In this document: positions 1 through 8,649 of the stretch, piece after piece
How the letters are laid out: each line of letters begins with the position of its first letter
Position numbering within the stretch: the stretch's first letter is position 1
Assembly: GCA_022561755.1 (NCBI GenBank)
Contig: JADFQN010000005.1
Location: 1-48,863 of the forward strand
Origin: Bacteroidota bacterium
GTDB taxonomy: Bacteria; Bacteroidota; Rhodothermia; Rhodothermales; Rubricoccaceae
Reading direction: 5' to 3'
Length of the DNA stretch: 48,863 bases
The notes under the pieces: generated by a model
Told to the model about the DNA's origin: nothing
What the model saw: the letters and a program-made list of their open reading frames with translations, nothing else
The model's database searches: none
Program-made: the position numbers and the translations under genes

Positions 1-1
1 T

Positions 2-175
2 CCCAACCCGCTGAATCGTTTCGGATCGTCGCTCGAAGAAGTGCTCGAACTGATTGGGGCCGACCGTTACGACCTATGGTTCAGGATGAAGGGGGAGGAC
101 AACGTGCGCATGTACAATGGCGAGCCGATCGAAGGCGAGGCCCACCTGTTCGCGCTTCCCAAATCCGACGCATAA
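2..175 (+). CDS. C-terminal end of an unrecognised protein (partial)
   Basis: An open frame enters from the left edge and encodes 57 residues before a TAA at 173-175. The tail contains the segments LEEVLELIGADRYDLWF and NVRMYNGEPIEG and ends LFALPKSDA. I do not recognise the family. The tail does not resemble the FGE-sulfatase-like end expected of EgtB, so it cannot be called the egtB partner of the next gene. It lies 12 bases upstream of the EgtD-like gene on the same strand, so the two could be co-transcribed. It is called coding because the frame is open to the edge, has sensible composition and stops just before the next start. Confidence 0.5.
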   Translation, partial: PNPLNRFGSSLEEVLELIGADRYDLWFRMKGEDNVRMYNGEPIEGEAHLFALPKSDA

Positions 176-187
176 CTTGCAGTAGCG

Positions 188-1159
188 ATGACCCACGAGC
201 CACCAACGCTTGTTCCGAGTGACTCCAAGCAGTCATTCCTGAACGATGTCATCGACGGCCTATCGGCCACACCGAAGACCCTCCCCAGCAAGTACTTCTA
301 CGACGAAGCGGGCTCGGCGCTGTTTGATCGGATCACGGAACTGGATGTGTACTATCCAACCAGAACGGAGCGGGGCATCATGCGGACCCACATCCGTGAA
401 ATGGCGGAGGCCGTTGGGAGCGATTCGGTTCTGATCGAATACGGAAGCGGATCGAGTGAGAAGACGCGGCTCCTTCTGGATGCCCTCCCCAACCTCACGG
501 CCTACATACCCATCGATATTTCGGCGGAACACCTTGCGGCCACAACGCGACGGTTGCGGATGGCGTACCCCAACCTGGTCATTTCACCTATTGCAGCGGA
601 CTACACCAGGCCACTCGTGATACCGGACGACCCCGTGCAGCGCAGGAAGCGCGTCGTCTACTTCCCCGGCTCCACCATCGGCAACTTCACTCCGGAAGAA
701 GCACGGCAATTTCTCAGGCAGATTTCAGCCGTCATCGGAATGGGCGGTGGGCTGCTGCTCGGCATCGACCGGAAGAAAGACCGCGATGTTCTTGAACGCG
801 CCTACGACGACCCTGAAGGGGTGACGGCGGCCTTCAACATGAATCTCCTGAAGCGCCTGAACCGCGAACTCGGCGCCGACTTCGACCTCGATGCATTCTC
901 CCACGAGGCCGTCTACAATGCCGAAATGAGCCGTGTGGAGATGCATCTGGTGAGCATCGGCAAGCAGACGGTTCATGTCAACGGGGAGGCGTTTACATTT
1001 CATGCGGGCGAGAGCATCCACACCGAGAACTCCTTCAAGTTCGACGTGAGCGATGCGGTAGAGTTGGCCGCGTCGGCCGGCCTCGAGCTCGTCCACGAAT
1101 GGACGGATGCGAACGAATGGTTCAGTGTGTTGTACTTCGCGTGCGCGAAACGGTTGTAG
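188..1159 (+). CDS. egtD: L-histidine N-alpha-methyltransferase (EgtD-like)
   Basis: The protein is 323 aa. It should trimethylate the alpha-amino group of histidine with SAM to give hercynine, the first step of ergothioneine synthesis in the cytoplasm. Family hallmarks are visible: KYFYDEAGSALFDRIT followed by YYPTRTE (residues about 35-61), the SAM-binding EYGSGSSEKT (84-93), YFPGSTIGNFTPEEA, and FNMNLLKRLNRELGADFDL. Near the C terminus, HTENSFKF keeps the E-x-S pair that contacts the histidine imidazole in characterised EgtD. Length matches the family. Start is the ATG at 188; the Shine-Dalgarno sequence is weak. No EgtB (the sulfoxide-forming oxygenase) is visible in this window, so the full pathway cannot be confirmed here. 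Other members of this methyltransferase fold act on other substrates. Confidence 0.9.
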   Translation: MTHEPPTLVPSDSKQSFLNDVIDGLSATPKTLPSKYFYDEAGSALFDRITELDVYYPTRTERGIMRTHIREMAEAVGSDSVLIEYGSGSSEKTRLLLDALPNLTAYIPIDISAEHLAATTRRLRMAYPNLVISPIAADYTRPLVIPDDPVQRRKRVVYFPGSTIGNFTPEEARQFLRQISAVIGMGGGLLLGIDRKKDRDVLERAYDDPEGVTAAFNMNLLKRLNRELGADFDLDAFSHEAVYNAEMSRVEMHLVSIGKQTVHVNGEAFTFHAGESIHTENSFKFDVSDAVELAASAGLELVHEWTDANEWFSVLYFACAKRL

Positions 1160-1160
1160 G

Positions 1161-1364
1161 TTAGAAGCCCGTTGAAGAAGCCATCCTGCCTGCGGCGACG
1201 GCTCTCGGCCGATCTCTTCGTCGCGAGATGCTCGCCGAATCACCGTTTCGACAACGATCTCGCGCCTTGATCTCAACCGAGATGCGCCCCGCACTTGCTG
1301 CGGGGAGCCCGCCCCGTCCCCAGGCTTGCTGGATTGCGGGGAGCACGTAATTCAACAGCCTCTT
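1161..1364. repeat. MITE-like inverted-repeat element, copy 1
   Basis: This roughly 204-base non-coding segment shares its body with copies at 2249-2437 and 33026-33187. The right end TTCAACAGCCTCTT (1351-1364) is the complement of the left end seen in the other copies, while this copy's own left end (AGAAGCCCGTTGAA) is degenerate. Shared internal words are GATCTCTTCG, GAATCACCG and CGATCTCGCGCC. There is no room for a transposase. It begins directly after the egtD stop and ends before the glucokinase start. Confidence 0.75.
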
Positions 1365-1415
1365 TACAACTCGTTGAGTTCAACGCGGCCGGTCCACACG
1401 CAGCCAACCGGTTTC

Positions 1416-2207
1416 ATGGCCAAACCCATTAAGAAAGCCCTCGGCGTCGATATTGGCGGCTCGGGGGTAAAGGGCGCCCCGGTTCATCTCAAGCGAGGTG
1501 AACTACTCGCGGAGCGCTTCCGAATCCCCACGCCTCGGCCTGCCACACCCAAGGCGGTAGCGAGCGCCGTGGCAGAGATCTCCAAACATTTCAAGTGGAA
1601 GGGTCCGATTGGCTGCACCGTGCCCGGACTCGTGCGAGATGGCGTGGTGGAGATGGCGTCCAACCTTGATGCGACGTGGAACGGCACGCATGTAGCCCGG
1701 CTCATCAAGAAGAAAACCGGTTGCAAGGTGGCGGTGATGAACGACGCAGATGCAGCCGGACTCGCCGAAATGAAGTACGGGGCCGGCAAGGGCGAGAAGG
1801 GCGTTGTTTTGTTGCTCACCTTTGGGACCGGCATCGGCAGCGCGCTTTTCTTGGATGGCCGTCTTCTCCCCAACACGGAACTCGGCCACCTGCAACTCGG
1901 TGGCCAACTGGCGGAAGACATCGCAGCGCATTCCGTACGCGAGACGCAGGAATTGGACTGGGACGCCTGGGTTCGTGGCGGCGTTCAGGAGGTTATCGAC
2001 CACATTGAATTCCTCTTCTCGCCTGATCTCATCATCGTCGGCGGAGGAGCCAGCCGCCCCGACCGCTGGGCGGAGTTCGGGCACCTGCTGCACACTCGCG
2101 CAAGGCTCGTACCGGCTGCGCTCGGCAACAACGCCGGCATCGTAGGAGCCGGGATTGTAGCACGGGCGCAAATACCGCGAAAGCGCAAACGAAAGAAAAG
2201 TGATTGA
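1416..2207 (+). CDS. ppgK: polyphosphate glucokinase (ROK family)
   Basis: The protein (263 aa from this start) phosphorylates glucose with polyphosphate, and often also ATP, as phosphoryl donor (EC 2.7.1.63) in the cytoplasm. Diagnostic segments are [14 protein letters not shown] near the N terminus (phosphate-binding loop), [16 protein letters not shown] (NDAD with the catalytic Asp), [17 protein letters not shown] followed by [10 protein letters not shown], and the late [11 protein letters not shown]. The PNTELGH region is typical of polyphosphate-using ROK kinases rather than plain glucokinases. The frame is open upstream to 1326, but that part lies inside repeat copy 1, so the ATG at 1416 ([15 protein letters not shown]) is preferred. 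The lysine/arginine-rich C terminus is ordinary for this group. Confidence 0.92.
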   Translation: MAKPIKKALGVDIGGSGVKGAPVHLKRGELLAERFRIPTPRPATPKAVASAVAEISKHFKWKGPIGCTVPGLVRDGVVEMASNLDATWNGTHVARLIKKKTGCKVAVMNDADAAGLAEMKYGAGKGEKGVVLLLTFGTGIGSALFLDGRLLPNTELGHLQLGGQLAEDIAAHSVRETQELDWDAWVRGGVQEVIDHIEFLFSPDLIIVGGGASRPDRWAEFGHLLHTRARLVPAALGNNAGIVGAGIVARAQIPRKRKRKKSD

Positions 2208-2230
2208 CGGATCAGTCCTCGTCGTCGCGG

Positions 2231-2589
2231 ACTAGGAGCCTGTCTGACTAAGAGGCTGTTGAAATACGTCATCCTGCCTGCGACGGCGCCTCTCGGCCGA
2301 TCTCTTCGTTGCGAGATGTTCGCCGAATCACCGATTCGACTACGATCTCGCGCCTCGATCTCAACCGAGATGCGCTCGTCTCGGCGAGAGCCTGCCCCGC
2401 GCTCGTTGCGGGGAGCACGTAATTCAACAGCCTGCTAAGGGGGTCGTAACGAGACGAGCGGGAAATCGAGGCCATTTTAGTGGCCTTTTGAGTCGCATAG
2501 TGGGGCTACGTGACGAAAAAGGGGGGCGGAAATGGGCCGATTAATCGCCGTCGCCGTAGAATCATCCATAGTCAGACGGGGGTCCTAGT
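2231..2589. mobile_element. outer inverted-repeat element of about 360 bp enclosing repeat copy 2
   Basis: ACTAGGAGCCTGTCTGACTA at 2231-2250 and the reverse complement of 2569-2589 (ACTAGG at one end, GTCTGACTA at the other) match except for a few central bases and one indel. They form imperfect terminal inverted repeats of about 20 bases. The interior has no convincing open frame. It contains the separate inverted-repeat element at 2249-2437, so this looks like one small element that received another, or an IS remnant. No target-site duplication is obvious to me. Confidence 0.5.
2249..2437. repeat. MITE-like inverted-repeat element, copy 2
   Basis: The left end AAGAGGCTGTTGAA (2250-2263) and right end TTCAACAGCCT (2423-2433) are inverted repeats. 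The body is closely similar to copy 1: GATCTCTTCG, GCGAGATG, TCGCCGAATCACCG, ACGATCTCGCGCC, GATCTCAACCGAGATGCGC, GCGGGGAGCACGTAA. It is about 189 bases and non-coding. It lies within the outer inverted repeats at 2231-2589. Confidence 0.78.
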
Positions 2590-2831
2590 ATCGTGGCGAG
2601 GATGTTGTGGAGGGGGGGTACCTCCGTCACCTCCTTGATCCGCGGTGTGGCGGCACCTCTTTATTATCCGGTTGATACCAGGAGAGAGTAGGGGCTCTAC
2701 GAAATCGCCGTGCTTTTCGGCTTTCCTTTGATTTTCTTGACTCGATACCAATCGCTACGACTGGCAGACCGGGTCCCGTTCGATTTCTTGTTGGAGGGCG
2801 TCTTGGGATTCTCGATTATGAATAACACCAG
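2590..2831. other. intergenic leader upstream of the NRPS gene
   Basis: Together with the elements at 2231-2589 this makes a gap of more than 600 bases between ppgK and the NRPS gene. From 2590 to 2831 I see no gene, no convincing promoter pair and no strong terminator. The base composition begins to fall toward the AT-rich first part of the NRPS gene. Confidence 0.4.
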
Positions 2832-5800
2832 ATGACAGTGGAACAATACGAAACTCCCCAGATTTCTCCGAACAAGCCTCGCTTCCGCCGTCCGCTTCAC
2901 ACTATTTTTGAGCGGCTTGTGCAAGAGCATCCGAACAGGAAGGCGGTGACTTTCAAGGGGGCACATCTGACATATAGAGAGCTTAACGAGAAAGCCAATG
3001 AGCTCGCCCATTGGCTGCTATTAAATGGAATTGAAGCTGAGCGTCGCGTCGGGGTATGTCTCAGACCCGGCTTCGAAATCATCATCGTTTTGCTTGCCAT
3101 TCAGAAAGCCGGTGGCGTTTATGTGCCCATTGATCCCGATTACCCAAGCGCTAGAATTAGATTTATTGTTGAGGATGCGGCACTTACTTTAATCATATCT
3201 CAGGACAATCTTATTAAAAATAGTGTTAATGTTCTTGTTCATCTATATACCTACCATCAAATCAAGTCCATTTACGATGTTGCTAGGCATAATATTACCC
3301 ACATTAATACTCGCGAAGACCAGACTGCATACATATATTATACTTCTGGCACTACAGGCCAGCCAAAAGGAATTGCTATAAGCTACGAGAGTTTCGCGTT
3401 TTACGTACTTTCCGCGATAAGTCAATTTGGAATGAATCGCGAGGATACAACAATCACCATTGCAAAGTTCTCATTTAGTATCAGTCTGTTTGAACTTATG
3501 ACGAGTATTATCTCTGGTGGTCGGTTAATAGTTCTGCCGAGGGATGACGTTATGGACTATGGCCGCTTATCGGAGGTCTTAGAAGAAGCAACTGTTGTGC
3601 ATATTGGGCCAAACCTGTTGAGGGGCTTAATTCGTTACATCAGAAGGAACTACCAGACCTACCAACAGTTTGCGGGCCTTCGACATGTTTCATCGGGTGG
3701 AGATCTCGTACCTCCTGATTTATTGGAAGAGCTCAAGCTAATTTTCGATCAGGCTGAGATCTATGTCATTTATGGGTGTACAGAAATTGCATGTATGGGG
3801 TGCTTCTATTCTGTCCCTCGGGACAGTATCGTCGAAAAGTCATACATTGGTAAACCCTTTGTTGGAATGGAAACAATCCTGTTAAACGATGCTGGAGAAA
3901 TAGCGACGGATGGAGAAATAGGCGAAATTTGTTTCACTGGGCCCGGCATAATGAAGGGCTATCTGAATAGACCGGAATTAACCAGAAATGCTTTAGTGCA
4001 AATTGGTCGTAAGACCTATTTCAGGACGGGCGATATTGGTCGCGTGCATCCTTCTGGCAATCTGGAGTTTCTTGGTCGACGGGATTTTCAAATCAAGCTA
4101 AGAGGTCATCGCGTTGAGCTGACCGAGATCGAAGCTCATTTGAGACAGGCGCCGGGGGTTCGTGATGCAGTTGTTACGGCGACTGAAATAGGCGCGAACG
4201 ACAAGCGTTTGGTTGCCTATGTTACGCTTGAAGATCCAAACAGTTTTCCACTCGACGCTGTTCGTTCACACCTACATGAGCAGCTGCCTGACTACATGCA
4301 ACCTTCTGGCTGGATTGTTTTGGAAAAGATGCCGCTGAATGAAAATTTCAAGATTTCACGAAAGGCCCTTCCAGCCGCAACACTCGGAAACTTAATTGTT
4401 ACAGAAACCTATGTCGCGCCACGCAATGAAACGGAGCGCGTTCTCACAATACTTTGGCAGCATGCACTGGATATTCAGCGCGTAGGCATAAACGATAATT
4501 TTTTTAACATTGGTGGTGATTCGCTGACGGCAATGACCGTATCCATGATGGCAGCGGAGAAAGGCATTATCGTCTCCCCATTGCAAATGGCGGAGGCGCC
4601 AACTATTGCTGCATTGGTTGAAGCAGGAGTGGGGCAATACACAACGGTAGGTGATTGTTTGCCAGGCGCCCACTCTATTGGAACTTTAATCGAACTGCCA
4701 CCATTTTTATTGCGCTTCTTGTACGAGCGAGGAACACAGACACCGCATCGTTGGAATATCTCAAGGATATTAATTGCGAAGAAGCGTCTTTCGTTCGAGT
4801 TGCTGGATAAAACGTTTAGGTATCTCGGGGAGCGTCACGATGCGCTGCGGCTCCGGTTTGATTGCGACGATGAGCAGTGGCGGGCTAGCGTCTTGGAGAC
4901 GTCGGAAGAAACCCTTGCTTGTAGATTGGTTGACTTATCCGATGTATCCAAGACAAAGCAGGCTGCGGCTATGGCCGAAGTCGCGGAAAATTGTCAGAGG
5001 GAACTGAATCTAACCAATGGGCCTATTGCCTACATTGTTTTATTTGAACTAGGTAAAGAGCAGCCTCAAGAATTGTTTTTTGTTGTTCATCATTTTGCGA
5101 TGGATGTCGTCTCATGGAGAACCTTTTGGCTTGAATTTGAGTCGGCGTATCAACTGCTCGAAGCGGGAAAGGATATCAGTTTACCCCACTCAATGGTTTC
5201 CTTTCAAACTTGGACGCAGATCATTCGGCAGTACGCAGATTCTCTTGAAGTGGAGGCGGATGTTCAAAAATGGATCGGGCAAAGCTGGTCGGAAGTACGT
5301 TCCATACCAAAAGATCTGAGCGATGAAAGCGATCTAAATACGAATGGTTCTGCACGACTCGTGCGCTTCACGTTATCGGAAGAGGCGACCGGGGCTTTGA
5401 CGCGGAGCGGGGCCCTTGGCCTTGATGTTGAGCGTATCTTGATCAGTGCCATCGCTGTTGCACTGGGTCGGTGGCAAGATAGCGGCGTCGTGTACTTTGA
5501 CCGGTTGGTGCACGGTCGAAATGTGGGCCCGGCGGAATTTGACTTTAGCCGAACGATCGGTTGCGTTCTCGGCTACGCACCTACACTGCTGAAAATCGAT
5601 ACTCGCGCATCCGTGGGTGACATTTTACTCGGCGTTTCTGAGCAGATGGAGCAAGTAATAGATTCAGGGACAAGTATCGACTTGTGCAGATATTTGGGGT
5701 CACAACCGGCGCTTGTCAAAAGGTTAGAAGAGCTGCCGCGCGCAGAGGTTCTTTTTAATTATCGCGGGAAGGTTGACTCTGTTATAGAAAGGAGTAGCCT

Positions 5801-6971
5801 TTTCGACAAAACCCGTGAGATTGCGGGTTTAGATCATAACCCGGAGGGTCTCAGACAGTACCCGATTTCGGTCGTCTCAGACATTATCGATGGTAGGTTG
5901 GAACTCCGATTCGTATATAGCACAAACATACATAAGCGGGAGAGCATCGAAGCTTTATGTGCTGAGTTTACGAATTTCCTCCGGTTAGTCGTTAACAGAC
6001 CTCTCCTTCCCCCCCACGCGACGCCGTCTGTCGATACAGAGAAACAGTTGGAGACTCCGACTGCGGTAGTCGGGTATGCGCACCCGCGCTACGCGGCGTC
6101 GCTCTCTGAGTTCGGAACGCCACGGCATCTGCCTCGCAGCGACGGTTGGATTCTCGAAAGGCCCATTCCGGGAACTGCCTCCTCGGATGCGATGGGGTGC
6201 TATCCAATGTTCGATTGCGGCGACTGGTCTCAGTTGCCCGATGACCTTGAGGAGCTGCAGAAGGAGCTCGTGAGCCTCACCCTCGTTCCGGCTCCCTTTG
6301 CTCCGTACGACCGTGCTTTGCTGGAGCGATGCTTTGGTAGGGTTGTTCATTTCAAGGATCACTTCGTGGCGGATCTCAGCCGGCCGGTGGAAGAGATCGT
6401 AAAACGGACGCACAGGAAGAGCGCTCGGCGGGCGCTGAGAAACGTCGATGTTCGCGTGTGCACACGCCCGGAGGACCACCTCGACACGTGGGCAGACCTC
6501 TTCAGTACTCTCGCCGGAAGGCATAACATCACGGGGCTACGCGCCTTCTCGAAGCAGGCTTTCGCCCAGCAGTTCAACATTCCCGGCATGGTCATGTTCG
6601 AAGCTCGGGCAGACGGGGCCACGGTAGGTCTGGATCTGTGGTACGTCCAGGACGATGTCGCGTATGGGCATCTCGCGGCCTGCAGCGCCCACGGTTACAA
6701 GTTGAGTGCCTCGTACGCGACCAAGTGGTTTCTTATGCACTACTTCGCCGACAAGGTCCGCTGGATTGACTTTGGTGGCGTGGCAGGAGCGGAGAGCAAC
6801 GGCTCGGATGGCCTAGCGAAGTTCAAACAGGGCTGGTCGACAGGCACGAAGCCCGTCTTTCTCTGTGGCCGGATCTTTCAAGCCGATGCGTACAACGACT
6901 TGGTGGAAGCCCGGCAGGCAGGCGTTACGGAATACTTCCCCGCCTACCGAGATGGTGAGTTCACATCATGA
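2832..6971 (+). CDS. single-module NRPS (A-PCP-epimerase-like) fused to a FemAB/GNAT-type acyltransferase
   Basis: This 1379-aa protein has an unusual order. An adenylation domain occupies about residues 25-520, with A3 YYTSGTTGQPKG (169-180), A5 YGCTE (314-318), A7 YFRTGD (396-401), A8 FLGRRDFQIK (413-422) and the A10 lysine K507. A carrier domain follows with GGDSL (561-565; S564 is the phosphopantetheine site). An epimerase/condensation-fold domain spans about 620-1050, with HHFAMDVVSW from 753 and LFNYRGKVD from 974. The C-terminal part (about 1130-1379) resembles FemAB/PF13480 acyltransferases, including GLAKFKQGW from 1327. The residue aligned with the amino-group-binding Asp of A domains is Ser216 (KFSFSIS). 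The usual epimerase EGHGRE reads RLVHGRN (891-897), so the catalytic Glu position is Leu892. There is no N-terminal condensation domain and no thioesterase. The product is unknown; by inference, the last domain may off-load the carrier-bound acyl group onto an amine. Confidence 0.88.
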   Translation: MTVEQYETPQISPNKPRFRRPLHTIFERLVQEHPNRKAVTFKGAHLTYRELNEKANELAHWLLLNGIEAERRVGVCLRPGFEIIIVLLAIQKAGGVYVPIDPDYPSARIRFIVEDAALTLIISQDNLIKNSVNVLVHLYTYHQIKSIYDVARHNITHINTREDQTAYIYYTSGTTGQPKGIAISYESFAFYVLSAISQFGMNREDTTITIAKFSFSISLFELMTSIISGGRLIVLPRDDVMDYGRLSEVLEEATVVHIGPNLLRGLIRYIRRNYQTYQQFAGLRHVSSGGDLVPPDLLEELKLIFDQAEIYVIYGCTEIACMGCFYSVPRDSIVEKSYIGKPFVGMETILLNDAGEIATDGEIGEICFTGPGIMKGYLNRPELTRNALVQIGRKTYFRTGDIGRVHPSGNLEFLGRRDFQIKLRGHRVELTEIEAHLRQAPGVRDAVVTATEIGANDKRLVAYVTLEDPNSFPLDAVRSHLHEQLPDYMQPSGWIVLEKMPLNENFKISRKALPAATLGNLIVTETYVAPRNETERVLTILWQHALDIQRVGINDNFFNIGGDSLTAMTVSMMAAEKGIIVSPLQMAEAPTIAALVEAGVGQYTTVGDCLPGAHSIGTLIELPPFLLRFLYERGTQTPHRWNISRILIAKKRLSFELLDKTFRYLGERHDALRLRFDCDDEQWRASVLETSEETLACRLVDLSDVSKTKQAAAMAEVAENCQRELNLTNGPIAYIVLFELGKEQPQELFFVVHHFAMDVVSWRTFWLEFESAYQLLEAGKDISLPHSMVSFQTWTQIIRQYADSLEVEADVQKWIGQSWSEVRSIPKDLSDESDLNTNGSARLVRFTLSEEATGALTRSGALGLDVERILISAIAVALGRWQDSGVVYFDRLVHGRNVGPAEFDFSRTIGCVLGYAPTLLKIDTRASVGDILLGVSEQMEQVIDSGTSIDLCRYLGSQPALVKRLEELPRAEVLFNYRGKVDSVIERSSLFDKTREIAGLDHNPEGLRQYPISVVSDIIDGRLELRFVYSTNIHKRESIEALCAEFTNFLRLVVNRPLLPPHATPSVDTEKQLETPTAVVGYAHPRYAASLSEFGTPRHLPRSDGWILERPIPGTASSDAMGCYPMFDCGDWSQLPDDLEELQKELVSLTLVPAPFAPYDRALLERCFGRVVHFKDHFVADLSRPVEEIVKRTHRKSARRALRNVDVRVCTRPEDHLDTWADLFSTLAGRHNITGLRAFSKQAFAQQFNIPGMVMFEARADGATVGLDLWYVQDDVAYGHLAACSAHGYKLSASYATKWFLMHYFADKVRWIDFGGVAGAESNGSDGLAKFKQGWSTGTKPVFLCGRIFQADAYNDLVEARQAGVTEYFPAYRDGEFTS

Positions 6972-7657
6972 GCAGTAGCCGTCTCAGCGTCGTGATCGTC
7001 GCATCCACCGCCGGCTCGGTGATGAACGAGGTGCTGAAGAATGACTTCTTCCGGGGCCTTGTGCAGGCCGTTGTGGTGGATCGCGAGTGCCCCGCACTTG
7101 AAAAGGCGCAGGCACACGGGCTCAGAACCGAGTCGTTTATCGAAGACGACAACGGGCGTTTCTGCGATCGCCTGCTCGGCTTTTTGCGCGCAGAGGAGAT
7201 CGATTATGTCTTCTCGTACTACACGAGGTTCTACACGAAACGCCTACGTGATGCCTATCAGGACCGCATCGTCAACTTTCATCCTTCCCTGTTGCCGGCC
7301 TTCAAGGGAATGGACGGCTTTGGAGACAACGTAGCCTACCATGCCCGGTTCGTAGGCAACACCGTCGAGTTCATTGACCAGGCGATGGACGAGGGCAAGA
7401 TCATTATGCAGACGGCCTGCCCGCTCGACACAAATGTACCGCTCCACGAGGTTCGCCACAGGCTCTTCGTACAACAGTGCAAGGCCCTGCTTCAGGTGGC
7501 GAGATGGCTCAGTGAAGGCCGGATATCGGTTGATGGCAGGAAGGTGATGATTGCCAATGCGACGTTTGATGAAGGCCTGTTCTCACCGGCTCTCGATTTT
7601 ATCGACGCAATTGAACTGGCCCCGGCGATACCCAGCCTCGAAGCCTTCAGCACGTGA
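6968..7657 (+). CDS. formyltransferase-fold protein (PurN/GART-like)
   Basis: The protein is 229 aa, with the 10-formyltetrahydrofolate-dependent transferase fold. The catalytic trio is conserved: N103 and H105 in NFHPSLLPAFKG, and D141 in QAMDEGKI. The H-to-D spacing of 36 residues matches the PurN family. Its start overlaps the end of the NRPS-acyltransferase gene in an ATGA, so the two are almost certainly translationally coupled. By context it more likely formylates an amine on the NRPS product or an amino sugar than glycinamide ribonucleotide. A housekeeping purN role cannot be excluded from sequence alone. Composition is GC-rich like the surrounding genome. Confidence 0.85.
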   Translation: MSSSRLSVVIVASTAGSVMNEVLKNDFFRGLVQAVVVDRECPALEKAQAHGLRTESFIEDDNGRFCDRLLGFLRAEEIDYVFSYYTRFYTKRLRDAYQDRIVNFHPSLLPAFKGMDGFGDNVAYHARFVGNTVEFIDQAMDEGKIIMQTACPLDTNVPLHEVRHRLFVQQCKALLQVARWLSEGRISVDGRKVMIANATFDEGLFSPALDFIDAIELAPAIPSLEAFST

Positions 7658-7793
7658 CCACATGGAAAGCGAAAGCGTTATTGGAGATCATCCGAGAAGT
7701 TGATTCGGACGCTCCAACCCACTAGTCAGCCCGCATCCCAGAACGGCTACTGCCCACGGGGCGTAGCGGAGACTTCTGCTTCTAGAAACTTAA

Positions 7794-8612
7794 TTACACC
7801 CGGACGTCTGCGCCCTCAACTTGATCCACTTTGGCCTGAAGCTCGCGCAACCGACTCGACCGGCATCGCACAAAAAACTTGTTTCGAGGCAGAGCATTTA
7901 GGCGATACCGCGTCCGCCACTCGCCACGTAGTAGTGCAGTGCTACTGGGATCGTTGGCTGGTTGCATCGTCGCCTGAACCAATATTCTGTCAGGGCCACT
8001 CACGTGCGGAGGCGAACAATGCCAGGTGCACGTATGACATAAAGCGATATCACCCGGCTCTAACGAAGGACAAACCAGCGGCCAGTCGGGCCCGATTATC
8101 TCTGTATTGAGTTCACCTGCATCCCCCAGGTAACCGAAGTGGTGAGTGCCCGGGTAAAAGGAAATGCCTCCATTTTCCTCATTAGATACACTGAGGGGAA
8201 TGAAAACGGTTGTCTTTTCCGGCCATCCATAGTCATAACAAAAATCGTTGTGGACAAAGACGGGAGCGCGGCTATTATGGTCTTTAATGACAAACCGCTG
8301 CATAAACAATGCAAGGTCCGGATACAGTAACTGCATCACATCCAGAAGCTCTGGGCATTTGTGAATCTCTGCCAGCACCGGTGGAAGTTCTTCATGCAAG
8401 TGAACCGGATTGAACTGATCCACGGTCCGGTTACCCGCAAGCCCATCTTTGTAGAAGCGATCCCATTCATTTTGCCACAGCCGGATGCGATCTGCGGGAA
8501 TCACCCGGCGCACGATGAAAAAGCCCGTCTCGCGATAAATATCAGGCGAGAATATCTCGGAATCGGCCTTGGGGATCAGATCCCGAAGATCACCAATTTC
8601 AATCGGTTCCAT
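7794..8612 (-). CDS. phytanoyl-CoA dioxygenase (PhyH) family oxygenase 1
   Basis: A 272-aa non-haem Fe(II)/2-oxoglutarate dioxygenase of the PhyH family. Metal ligands are H121 and D123 (VFVHNDF) and H198 (TCTWHCS); R209 (GPDRI) is placed to bind 2-oxoglutarate. The frame can be extended to a TTG at 8630, but the ATG at 8612 has GGAGGAG nine bases upstream, which fixes the start. It follows the second PhyH gene by 37 bases on the same strand, so the pair is an operon, convergent with the NRPS operon. By context it may hydroxylate the amino-acid product of the neighbouring locus. The actual substrate cannot be read from sequence, since PhyH members also act on lipids, ectoine and free amino acids. 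Confidence 0.85.
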   Translation of the reverse strand: MEPIEIGDLRDLIPKADSEIFSPDIYRETGFFIVRRVIPADRIRLWQNEWDRFYKDGLAGNRTVDQFNPVHLHEELPPVLAEIHKCPELLDVMQLLYPDLALFMQRFVIKDHNSRAPVFVHNDFCYDYGWPEKTTVFIPLSVSNEENGGISFYPGTHHFGYLGDAGELNTEIIGPDWPLVCPSLEPGDIALCHTCTWHCSPPHVSGPDRILVQATMQPANDPSSTALLRGEWRTRYRLNALPRNKFFVRCRSSRLRELQAKVDQVEGADVRV

Positions 8613-8649
8613 AAACTGCAACTCCTCCAATTAAAAAAGAACCCATGAT

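Noticed and set aside
2-175. Assigning the left-edge fragment to egtB
   Set aside because: The 57 residues lack the FGE-sulfatase-like end of EgtB; neighbour position alone is not enough.
1326-1415. Longer N terminus for the polyphosphate glucokinase
   Set aside because: The extension is encoded by the inverted-repeat element and has no family similarity.
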